From assembly GCA_025354075.1 (NCBI GenBank), contig JANXNO010000262.1, positions 1 through 7,715 of the forward strand: a stretch of 7,715 bases of DNA, written 5' to 3'. Source of the stretch: Burkholderiales bacterium. GTDB taxonomy: Bacteria; Pseudomonadota; Gammaproteobacteria; Burkholderiales; Casimicrobiaceae. The notes under the pieces were generated by a model. It did not search any database. It was not told the DNA's origin and saw only the letters and a list, made by a program, of their open reading frames with translations. Position numbers and translations under genes: made by a program. Positions 1 through 5,462 of this stretch are shown one piece after another (within the stretch, counting starts at the first letter, position 1; each line of letters starts with the position of its first letter).

Positions 1-325
1 CGTGTTTCGCTGCGTGCTCGTCGTCATGCTTTACGGCGAGCTGCGCGTGAATGTCGCGGATACCGTGCGGTTGATCAATGTCGAGTTGCTCCTGAATCGC
101 GAGATGAAATCCGAGGTGCAAGAAAGGATTGATGTCGCCCGCTTCCGGCCGCCAATCGGTCGCAATGAACGACTCCGGATTTCGAAGCACGCGATGATAT
201 TCGGGATGCAGCGCGATGATCGCGGCAGTTTTTGCTTCGAGCGGCGACATCGGATCGCTGCGCTGAAATTTGGCCCAGGTATCGACGAAAAATTGCCGCG
301 CTTGATCGCGGTTAGGGTTGAACAT
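1..325 (-). CDS. DUF1841 family protein (3' end outside the window)
   Basis: The protein begins MFNPNRDQARQFFVDTW and its first 108 residues are present; the reading frame stays open to the window edge. Its run through 'HPEYHRVL', 'DWRPEAGDINPFLHLGFHLAI' (shown in part) and 'QPHGIRDI' is the pattern I recognise as DUF1841, a small family of unknown function found mostly in betaproteobacteria. It is rich in His, Asp and Glu towards the visible end and shows no signal peptide or membrane segment, so it is probably cytoplasmic. The ATG lies two bases after the nth stop codon with no clear Shine-Dalgarno sequence, which suggests translational coupling to nth. Known: family name and distribution. 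Inferred: membership of one transcript with nth. No molecular function can be given. Confidence 0.85.
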   Translation of the reverse strand, partial: MFNPNRDQARQFFVDTWAKFQRSDPMSPLEAKTAAIIALHPEYHRVLRNPESFIATDWRPEAGDINPFLHLGFHLAIQEQLDIDQPHGIRDIHAQLAVKHDDEHAAKH

Positions 326-327
326 AG

Positions 328-987
328 CTATGAATTTTGCTGATGCAATGCACGCAGTTTGAGCCGTCCCGCAAATTCACAATCTTCGAACACCACACAC
401 TCGCCGCACTTGGGCGTACGCGCTACGCAGGTGTAGCGTCCATGCAGGATCAACCAGTGGTGCGCGGACTTCAAAAACTCTTGCGGCGTAAATTTCATGA
501 GCTTCGCTTCAACCTCGCCGACGTTCTTTCCGGGCGCGAGTTTCATGCGATTGGCAACGCGAAACACGTGGGTGTCGACGGCAAACGTGTGCTCACCAAA
601 CGCTTCGTTCAACACCACGTTCGCTGTCTTGCGACCCACGCCGGGCAGGGCTTCCAGGGCTGCGCGGTTGTTTGGAACTTCGCCGCTGTGAAGCTCGATC
701 AATTGCTTCGCGGTAGCAATGGCGTTCTTTGCTTTGTTGCGAAACAGGCCAATCGTTTTGATGTGCTCCATCAGGCTCGCTTCCCCCAATGCGACCAGGT
801 CGGCGGGCGTTTTCGCTCTCGGAAAAAAGCGCCGCGTTGCGACGTTCACCGCTTTGTCGGTGGTTTGCGCGGATAGCAGCACCGCGATGACCAGTTGAAA
901 CGGATTGCCGTATTCAAGCTCGGTCTTCGGCTCGGGATTCGCCGCAGCGAGTTTCGCAAAAATGCGGCGGCGTTTTTCTGCGTTCAT
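328..987 (-). CDS. nth: Endonuclease III (DNA glycosylase/AP lyase)
   Basis: A 219-residue bifunctional base-excision repair enzyme. It removes oxidised pyrimidines such as thymine glycol and cuts the resulting abasic site by beta-elimination. The helix-hairpin-helix signature 'LPGVGRKTANVVL' lies at residues 114-126 with the catalytic lysine at K120. The catalytic aspartate is D138 in 'VDTHVFRV'. The C-terminal [4Fe-4S] loop has C187, C194, C197 and C203 in the C-X6-C-X2-C-X5-C spacing. These positions coincide with those of Escherichia coli Nth (211 residues), so the protein is full length and should be active. The ATG at 987 follows the rnfB stop by 23 bases with no strong ribosome-binding site, so the gene is probably read from an rnfB transcript. 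Nothing is missing or broken. Confidence 0.97.
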   Translation of the reverse strand: MNAEKRRRIFAKLAAANPEPKTELEYGNPFQLVIAVLLSAQTTDKAVNVATRRFFPRAKTPADLVALGEASLMEHIKTIGLFRNKAKNAIATAKQLIELHSGEVPNNRAALEALPGVGRKTANVVLNEAFGEHTFAVDTHVFRVANRMKLAPGKNVGEVEAKLMKFTPQEFLKSAHHWLILHGRYTCVARTPKCGECVVFEDCEFAGRLKLRALHQQNS

Positions 988-1010
988 GTTCGAGTGGAGT
1001 TAGGGGGCGC

Positions 1011-1637
1011 TCATGTGCGAGCTTTAGCCTTCGCCAAAATCGCAGCCAGCAACGCTTTTTTGTCGGGCATCACTTTCGGCGCGTGAGCTTCAGCCTTCGC
1101 TTCTCCGCGCGCAAAGAAACGCGTCTTGTGCGCGTCGTAACTGCGCTTGAGCATTTCAACCTGCGATGCCCGTTCGTCAAGCGTTGCGTGAACCCGGTTC
1201 GCGGGCGTCACCACTGGTACCAGCGCAATGCAATCGACAGGGCAGGCAATGATGCACAGCTCGCAGCCAGTGCATTCGTCTTTGATGACGGTATGCATCC
1301 GTTTCGACGCACCGATGATGGCATCGGTCGGGCAGACTGGCAGACAGGCCGCGCAGCCGATGCAGGCCGCTTCGTCGATCAACGCGACGTGTTCGGGAGC
1401 GTAGGCGTCAACGTCATTGGCTAACGTCAAACCGCCATCATCTTTGCGCTCAAGCAAGGCGGAAAGTCCGCGCCGTGTAGCGTCGCCACCCGGTGGGCAG
1501 CGATTGATTTCCGCGTCGCCCGAGGCGATGGCGTCGGCGTAGGCGTGACAGTCGGCGTAGCTGCAACGCTGGCACTGCGTCTGGGGCAACAGTGCGTCTA
1601 CATCGGCGGTGGTGACCGCAATTGGAACGGATAACAT
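1011..1637 (-). CDS. rnfB: RnfB-like polyferredoxin (electron transport complex subunit B family)
   Basis: A 208-residue iron-sulfur protein that should carry three [4Fe-4S] clusters. The N-terminal Fe-S domain 'LLPQTQCQRC' binds through C22, C25, C30 and C47, and is followed by 'CPPGGD' typical of RnfB/RsxB. Two bacterial-type ferredoxin motifs follow: C92, C95, C98, C102, then C122, C125, C128, C132, each CX2CX2CX3CP. The C-terminus is Lys/Ala-rich. I start it at ATG 1637 (MLSVPIAV), ten residues before the conserved core. The frame stays open upstream to 1850, but that stretch is Arg/His-rich, unlike RnfB, and overlaps the divergent acyltransferase gene. The N-terminal membrane helix of true Rnf/Rsx RnfB is absent and no rnfA/C/D/G/E gene is nearby, so this is probably a soluble orphan electron carrier. 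The pairing with nth recurs in proteobacteria. Its partner proteins are unknown. Confidence 0.88.
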   Translation of the reverse strand: MLSVPIAVTTADVDALLPQTQCQRCSYADCHAYADAIASGDAEINRCPPGGDATRRGLSALLERKDDGGLTLANDVDAYAPEHVALIDEAACIGCAACLPVCPTDAIIGASKRMHTVIKDECTGCELCIIACPVDCIALVPVVTPANRVHATLDERASQVEMLKRSYDAHKTRFFARGEAKAEAHAPKVMPDKKALLAAILAKAKART

Positions 1638-1682
1638 CAACCGGATTATCCAAGAAGCGCCCAGCGCTCGGGGGCCGAGAGA

Positions 1683-2327
1683 ATGAAGGAGGGTTTGCAA
1701 CCGGTTTGGGTCGCCGCGACAGGACGGCGCGTGCCGGGCAGCTATGGGCTGTTGTCGAAGCTTGCCTGGTGGGCGATGAGGTGCTCTGGTTGGCGCATCG
1801 AAGTGGCCGATCCGATGCCTGACAAATGCGTGATCGTGATGTATCCGCATACCAGCAATTGGGATTTTCCAGTCGGCCTGTTTACGAAGTGGTCGATCGG
1901 GCTCGACTGGGCGCGCGAACGGATGTGTTTTGCGGGCAAGGAGAGTTTGTTTAAGGGGCCCTGGGCGGGGTTTTTCCGTGCGGTCGGGGGCTTCCCTGTC
2001 AATCGCCGCTCAGCGAGCGGCTTCGTACCGCAAATGGCGCAGCGCTTCGCTCGCGAATCGCGCATGCGCTTCGTGATCGCGCCAGAAGGGACGCGCAGCT
2101 ATGTGCCGCATGTGCGATCCAGTTTCTACCATGTGGCGGTCGCTGCGAAGGTACCGATCATCCTGGGCGCGTTCGACTTCCCGAACAAGCGTGTCGTGGT
2201 CAACGCGATTTTCACGCCCAGCGGCAATGTGGCGCTCGATCTCGCGGCGATTGCCGAATACTACAAAACGCTCGGCAACAAAGGCGCGAAGCCCGCACTG
2301 GCAGCGCCGTGGACGTTTCGGCCGTAA
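1683..2327 (+). CDS. PlsC-like lysophospholipid/1-acylglycerol-phosphate acyltransferase
   Basis: A 214-residue protein of the glycerophospholipid acyltransferase (PlsC/LPLAT) superfamily, which moves an acyl group from acyl-CoA or acyl-ACP to a lysophospholipid-type acceptor at the inner membrane. The catalytic HX4D motif is H56 to D61 in 'YPHTSNWDFP'. Motif II-like 'GGFPVNR' is at 102-108 and the phosphate-binding motif 'APEGTRS' at 133-139, followed by 'VPIILGAF'. The short length and the 'HTSNWD' form resemble the uncharacterised ABO13168-like branch rather than housekeeping PlsC, so the acceptor is unknown. ATG 1683 has only a GA-rich stretch upstream. A better Shine-Dalgarno (AAGGAGG, 1686-1692) lies inside the gene, so the true start could be a little downstream. 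Either choice leaves all motifs intact. It is divergent from rnfB with 45 bases between start codons. Confidence 0.9.
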   Translation: MKEGLQPVWVAATGRRVPGSYGLLSKLAWWAMRCSGWRIEVADPMPDKCVIVMYPHTSNWDFPVGLFTKWSIGLDWARERMCFAGKESLFKGPWAGFFRAVGGFPVNRRSASGFVPQMAQRFARESRMRFVIAPEGTRSYVPHVRSSFYHVAVAAKVPIILGAFDFPNKRVVVNAIFTPSGNVALDLAAIAEYYKTLGNKGAKPALAAPWTFRP

Positions 2328-2625
2328 CGACTCGCTTGCGTCGCCGCATGACCCCATTGAATGCGCCCCGAGCGGCGTATCGGACGATCAGTAAAGTCTA
2401 AGAACTTCTATGTGAGATCGCTTGCGACGCGTTCGGGGCCGTTTTCACAACGCGTCGCCGCTACACCGCTGCACCAAATTAGGCATCAACAACTGGCGTA
2501 AGAAAACTAAACGCGCCTCAGTTGTGCCCGAATTTCATTCACGCCAGCGCGTGAGTTGCGCCCGAGGGGGGGCCATCGCGCTGACACGATCTGCACGTCT
2601 GCAGCACTGCTGCATCACGAAGTAG
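2328..2625. other. Gene-free stretch between acyltransferase and transporter remnant
   Basis: I find no convincing gene here. The plus-strand frame that ends at the TAG at 2623-2625 reads as a Cys/Arg/His-rich peptide without family features. The stretch holds a 10-bp inverted repeat (2424-2458) and a short imperfect direct repeat: cgcctcAGTTGtGCCCGA ending at 2531 and cgcgtgAGTTGcGCCCGA ending at 2565, 15 of 18 bases alike. The last 50 or so bases, reading 'ALT.SA' just before the in-frame TAG, may be the decayed 5' part of the binding-protein gene that follows, but this is weak. No intrinsic terminator with a T-tract follows the acyltransferase. Confidence 0.6.
2424..2458. repeat. 10-bp perfect inverted repeat with 15-bp spacer
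   Basis: GCGACGCGTT (2424-2433) is exactly matched by its reverse complement AACGCGTCGC (2449-2458), separated by CGGGGCCGTTTTCAC. It lies 97 bases after the acyltransferase stop and about 170 bases before the transporter remnant. As RNA it would form a strong stem, but no T-tract follows on the plus strand, so a classical intrinsic terminator is not supported. It could be a factor-dependent pause site, an operator left from the lost promoter of the transporter gene, or a chance repeat. Confidence 0.7.
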
Positions 2626-3611
2626 CGCGATGGCGCGCTCGCCTATTTTCAGAAGATCAATCGTGCCGGGGGTGTCTACGGTCGCAAGATTCAACTCACC
2701 TCGCTGGATGACGGTTATGAGGCGAACAGTACGGTTGCCAACACGACCCGCCTGATCGACGAACAGGGCGCGTTCGCTCTATGCGGGTATGACGGGTCGG
2801 CTGCTATTGCTGCCTCGGCGAAAATATTTGCCGAGGTGAAAGTGCCGCTGATTGCGGGCCTGTCGGGTGCAGATGGTTTGCGCAAACCCCTCAACCGCTA
2901 CCTGTTTAACGTGCGGGCAAAGTATTCCAACGAAGCGGAAGCCATCGTCAACCAGCTGGTGACCACTGGCATGACACGCATCGCCGTGTTCTATCAGGAC
3001 GATGCGTACGGGCAGGCGGGGCTGCGGGCGGTCACAGCAGCACTGGCGCGGCGCAAGCTGGAAGTCGCCGCAGCGGGAGCTGTGCCGCGCAATTCGGTGG
3101 ACGCAACCGCCGCCGTCGCAAGTATTGCCCGCGCGACACCGCAGGCGGTGGTGCTGGTGGCGCTGTACAAACCGGCGGCGTCGTTTATCAAAGAGATGAA
3201 TCGGAGTAGGGCGAAGGCTGTGACCTTTATCGGATTCCCCTCGTCAGTGCAGACCTGTTGTTTGGTGAACTGGACGACGCGTCGCACGGTGTGATGGTGG
3301 TGCAGGTGTTGCCGAGCCCCGAACAAAAGAAACCCGGGCTCAGCGCCGAATACATCAACGCGAGGGTGGAGTCAGCGCTGGACGAGCGCTCGTACTGCGG
3401 CATAGAGCGTTACGCTGCCGCCAAAGTGCTGGTGGAAGGCCTGCGCCGGGCGGGCAAAAATCTCACCCGCCCGCAACTCATCAACGCGCTCGAAAGCATG
3501 TCCGACTTTGATCTGGGCGGCCTCGTTGCGTCGTACTCGGACAAAGAGCATCGCGGCAGCAAATTTGTCAAGGTGACATTAATCGGCGCCAAAGGCAAGG
3601 TGATTGAGTAG
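2626..3611 (+). pseudogene. Branched-chain amino-acid-type ABC transporter periplasmic binding protein, degraded
   Basis: Remnant of a LivJ-like type I periplasmic binding protein (Peripla_BP_6 family), which would deliver amino acids, amides or similar solutes to an ABC permease. From 2626 the frame reads 'RDGALAYFQKINRAGGVYGR', then 'LDDGYEANSTVANTTRLID', 'NRYLFNVRAKYSNEAEAIV' and 'RIAVFYQDDAYGQAGL', all hallmarks of the family. It runs to a premature TGA at 3292-3294. The missing C-terminal part resumes one frame over: 'LVSADLLFGELDDASHGVMV' from 3240, then 'AAKVLVEGLRRAGKNLTR' and 'LGGLVASYSDKEHRGSKFV', ending at TAG 3611. Restoring one C to the CCCC run at 3237-3240 would join the halves as 'FIGFPLVSADLL'. 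The 5' end is also lost: there is a TAG at 2623-2625, no ATG in the conserved part and no signal peptide. No permease or ATPase gene is near. A sequencing error could explain the frameshift but not the missing N-terminus. Confidence 0.85.
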
Positions 3612-3638
3612 GCGGAGCGGGGGTGTATCGGTCCCTAC

Positions 3639-3688
3639 AGCTTTTAATGGAGATGCCCATAATGTTTGGGCATAGCGGCATAAAAGCT
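3639..3688. repeat. Nested two-part inverted repeat (imperfect long hairpin)
   Basis: Outer arms AGCTTTTA (3639-3646) and TAAAAGCT (3681-3688) are exact complements. They enclose inner arms ATGCCCA (3653-3659) and TGGGCAT (3667-3673), also exact. The internal loops are 6 and 7 bases and the terminal loop is 7 bases (TAATGTT). It starts 28 bases after the stop of the transporter remnant, so it could be that gene's old terminator, although only a short AATTTA follows. It could equally be an operator or a structured RNA element. Confidence 0.75.
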
Positions 3689-3744
3689 AATTTATCGACT
3701 GATAGCTAAAACCAGTGTTTAGCTCAATAGAAATGGACATGCCC
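3646..3744 (+). repeat. 13-bp imperfect direct repeat pair
   Basis: AATGGAGATGCCC at 3646-3658 recurs as AATGGACATGCCC at 3732-3744, 12 of 13 bases identical and 86 bases apart. The first copy overlaps the inner stem of the nested hairpin; the second lies beyond the next hairpin. Paired sites for a regulator or the edges of a small duplicated or inserted element are both possible, and chance is not excluded. Confidence 0.55.
3704..3724. repeat. 7-bp perfect inverted repeat (AT-rich hairpin)
   Basis: AGCTAAA (3704-3710) and TTTAGCT (3718-3724) are exact complements around ACCAGTG. With one bulged A the stem can be extended by a C-G pair, leaving loop CAGT. The arm ends AGCT echo those of the hairpin 15 bases to the left. 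No T-tract follows. Confidence 0.6.
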
Positions 3745-3870
3745 GATAAAAGTTACTGCACCAAACACCACGCGGAGCGGTGTAGCGTTGTTGCGCTGAC
3801 TGCCCGCTGCCGAACGTTCATGTGACGTTTTGCACACCTTTTTCGTCTGGGGAGACATAGGCAAAAGAAG

Positions 3871-3894
3871 CCGCTTCGTTGATCAACGAAGCGG
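3871..3894. repeat. Perfect 24-bp palindrome upstream of the OmpA-like gene
   Basis: The half CCGCTTCGTTGA (3871-3882) is followed at once by its exact reverse complement TCAACGAAGCGG (3883-3894). The centre is TGATCA. In RNA it would fold into a 10-bp stem with a GAUC tetraloop, ending 31 bases before the ATG at 3926. It suits a binding site for a dimeric regulator, or a stable 5'-leader hairpin. Read on the minus strand it is followed by CTTCTTTTG, so it could act as a weak terminator for transcripts coming from the right, though no gene there needs one. Confidence 0.8.
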
Positions 3895-3913
3895 TGAGCC
3901 CAAACCGTCTTCT

Positions 3914-3917
3914 GGAG
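3914..3917 (+). promoter_or_regulatory. Ribosome-binding site of the OmpA-like gene
   Basis: GGAG lies 8 bases before the ATG at 3926. It supports that start over a TTG at 3830 in the same frame. The TTG would add 32 residues encoded across the 24-bp palindrome and has no comparable site in front. Confidence 0.6.
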
Positions 3918-3925
3918 CGCGAAAA

Positions 3926-5329
3926 ATGGCCGACTACACCAATGACATTCCACTGCCTGCGGCGGTGCCAACCGATTATCACCAGGTCAACGGAAGCAAT
4001 GTTTTGCTGACCAAATTTGACGTGGGCAAGGCGCAGATTCGGCCCGAGCACGACAGGTTTGTCGCGGGCTACTACGTGGACGCGCTGATCAGCCAGATTG
4101 CCGCGGTGAACGATCCGAACATGACGCATTTGACACTGCACTTGTTTGGCTATGCAAGCGCGACCCGCAAGACCGAGAAAAATCTTGCACTTTCGCAAGC
4201 GCGGGCAGCGGCGGTCGGCGAGTCGATCAAACGACATTTCAACACCGCAAAAGGACGCTCGCCCGCAGCGGCCCGAATCAACGACATCGCTATTAATGCC
4301 AGGGGCGAGGGCGACGAGAAGGCGCGCGAAGCGCTGGCCGGCGCGCTGCGTCACGCGCGACTGAAGCGAGGGCAGGTCGCCGACAGCACCGTGGAGGCCC
4401 TGCAGTTCGGCGCTCGCTCCGTGCTGGTTTCATCGCGCGTGAGGCCCCAGCTGACAGAGGACTATTTCGTCTATCACGCGCGACAGATTTACGTGATTGG
4501 CATCAAACGTGAAAAATTGCGCGTCAGCGAATTTGAGCATCAGCTCGATGCCGTAAGTAAGGCGCTCGGTCCCGACGTAATGGGGCTGCTGGGCGTATTT
4601 GTCGAAGAAGTGAAGATGGTGTTGAAGACGGCGGCCAAAGAAGTGGCCAAAGACGTGCCGCTGCTGTTTCTGATTGAAGAGGCGCTGGAGTTCATGGTGC
4701 CGTCCGACATCGCGCTGTGTTTTCAATTCAGGGATCATCGGCAGGCGGTGGCGACCTACAACTACTTCGGTTCGGAAAATCGCGACAACATCAGCCCGCT
4801 CAAACTGCTGTCGAAACTGTTCGGTTTTCTCAAGGTGTTCGGCAAAATTTCGGCATCGATAGACCGGTTGGCGCAGCGCTTCAAGAAGCTTGAAGACTTT
4901 GCTAAAAACGTGGAGAACGTCAAACGGGTCGGACCGAAATTGCTGGCGAGCTTGGGCGCTAAAGGCGGCGCGTTGCGCCGTGTGTTTTGCGACGACGCCG
5001 TGGACATGGCGCTCAACATCGCTGCTGGCGCCGCGCTCGACGGCGACATCATGACCGCCCCGGTGTCCGACTGGGCACCGTTTCGCTTTCACCAGCCGCA
5101 CTTCTACGACGTCAATTCGTTCTCAGGATTTGCCCGAACGCTGGTCGGAGAATACCTGTACGAATCGGTCACCACGCTCGACTTTGCCTCCAAACAGGAC
5201 ATCGGCAGCACCGGTTGTCAGGCAAGCGTTGCGATTGTCAGTCGCGTGTCGCTGCGCAACAACCTGCTTGCCATTGGCGTGTCACACGGCACGCTGATGC
5301 TGCGCGCCGGGGCGGCACCGCAAATTTAG
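3926..5329 (+). CDS. OmpA-like-domain protein without signal peptide, function unknown
   Basis: A 467-residue protein. Residues about 26-170 have the order of an OmpA/MotB-type C-terminal domain: 'FDVGKAQIRPEH' (31-42) for the first strand and turn, 'LHLFGYASATRK' (71-82), 'NLALSQARAAAV' (86-97) matching the N..LS..RA..V helix, then 'ARGEGD' (125-130) and 'ARSVLVSSRV' (163-172) for the last strand. That domain usually binds the diaminopimelate of peptidoglycan. The binding arginine is kept (R93), but the usual aspartate seems to be Ser78. There is no signal peptide or lipobox. Residues 290-345 are an amphipathic, Lys/Leu/Phe-rich helical stretch ('LKLLSKLFGFLKVFGKI'). The last 90 residues look like a folded, beta-rich domain that I do not recognise. 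The gene stands alone between the palindrome-rich leader and the convergent ntrC. I infer an accessory protein, perhaps a relative of OmpA-like proteins linked to injection systems or toxins, but nothing nearby confirms this. Confidence 0.85.
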   Translation: MADYTNDIPLPAAVPTDYHQVNGSNVLLTKFDVGKAQIRPEHDRFVAGYYVDALISQIAAVNDPNMTHLTLHLFGYASATRKTEKNLALSQARAAAVGESIKRHFNTAKGRSPAAARINDIAINARGEGDEKAREALAGALRHARLKRGQVADSTVEALQFGARSVLVSSRVRPQLTEDYFVYHARQIYVIGIKREKLRVSEFEHQLDAVSKALGPDVMGLLGVFVEEVKMVLKTAAKEVAKDVPLLFLIEEALEFMVPSDIALCFQFRDHRQAVATYNYFGSENRDNISPLKLLSKLFGFLKVFGKISASIDRLAQRFKKLEDFAKNVENVKRVGPKLLASLGAKGGALRRVFCDDAVDMALNIAAGAALDGDIMTAPVSDWAPFRFHQPHFYDVNSFSGFARTLVGEYLYESVTTLDFASKQDIGSTGCQASVAIVSRVSLRNNLLAIGVSHGTLMLRAGAAPQI

Positions 5330-5448
5330 TGATGTCCGATATCGTGAACGTCCTGGTCGCCCGGATGGAGTGTCTGCTCGCGCGCGTAAAGTGAATGCCC
5401 GGACGCATCAACGTGGCAACCCAGGGGCTGGCCAAAACACGGCGCGAG
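5330..5448. other. Short convergent intergenic region
   Basis: 119 bases between the stops of the OmpA-like gene and ntrC. I see no small gene and no terminator for the plus-strand gene. The right edge holds the possible ntrC terminator. Confidence 0.6.
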
Positions 5449-5462
5449 TTACACCTCGCCGT
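5434..5462 (-). terminator. Possible intrinsic terminator of ntrBC
   Basis: On the minus strand ACGGCGAG (5462-5455) pairs with CTCGCGCCGT (5448-5439) around GTGTAA, with a two-base bulge, and is followed by GTTTTGG (four T at 5437-5434). The loop contains the ntrC stop codon. The T-run is short, so termination may be partial. Confidence 0.4.

Larger units (their letters stand above)
3612..3925. other. Gene-free, symmetry-rich leader region upstream of the OmpA-like gene
   Basis: About 310 bases with no convincing gene. The part around 3640-3760 is visibly AT-richer than its surroundings and holds two hairpins (3639-3688, 3704-3724) and a 13-bp direct repeat (3646-3658 and 3732-3744). Further right are ACACC/GGTGT arms (3765-3769, 3779-3783), the 8-bp palindrome GAACGTTC (3812-3819) and a perfect 24-bp palindrome (3871-3894). 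The promoter of the gene at 3926 should lie in here, but I could not pick a sound -35/-10 pair. Confidence 0.65.

Noticed and set aside
337..876. Plus-strand open frame opposite nth
   Set aside because: nth is certain from its catalytic and cluster residues; the opposite frame has no family features.
1638..1682. Sigma-70 promoter for rnfB with GATAAT (minus strand, 1650-1645) as -10
   Set aside because: No acceptable -35 lies at the right distance, and it would leave almost no leader; too weak to list.
1638..1850. Upstream extension of the rnfB reading frame to an ATG at 1850
   Set aside because: The added 71 residues are Arg/His/Pro-rich, unlike any RnfB N-terminus, and overlap the divergent acyltransferase gene. 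ATG 1637 gives the expected family start.
2836..3294. A stand-alone small gene starting at GTG 2836
   Set aside because: The binding-protein homology runs through this GTG from at least 2626, and the C-terminus is cut by a frameshift, so it is a piece of a pseudogene.
3258..3611. A separate small gene in the second frame
   Set aside because: It is the C-terminal part of the same binding protein; restoring one C at 3237-3240 joins it to the first part.
3830..3925. N-terminal extension of the OmpA-like protein from TTG 3830
   Set aside because: A weak start codon without a ribosome-binding site, and the extension would be encoded through a perfect palindrome. ATG 3926 has GGAG at a good distance.
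3612..3925. CRISPR array, tRNA or insertion-sequence end in the symmetry-rich region
   Set aside because: There is no regularly spaced repeat series, no cloverleaf and no transposase fragment or matching terminal repeats beyond the short elements listed.
3818..4354. Minus-strand open frame across the leader and start of the OmpA-like gene
   Set aside because: No recognisable motif or ribosome-binding site, and it runs across the palindrome and the antisense of the OmpA-like domain.
4430..5101. Long open frame on the minus strand opposite the OmpA-like gene
   Set aside because: It is His/Gln/Arg-rich with no family features and lies wholly antisense to a gene with domain support; typical of antisense frames in GC-rich DNA.
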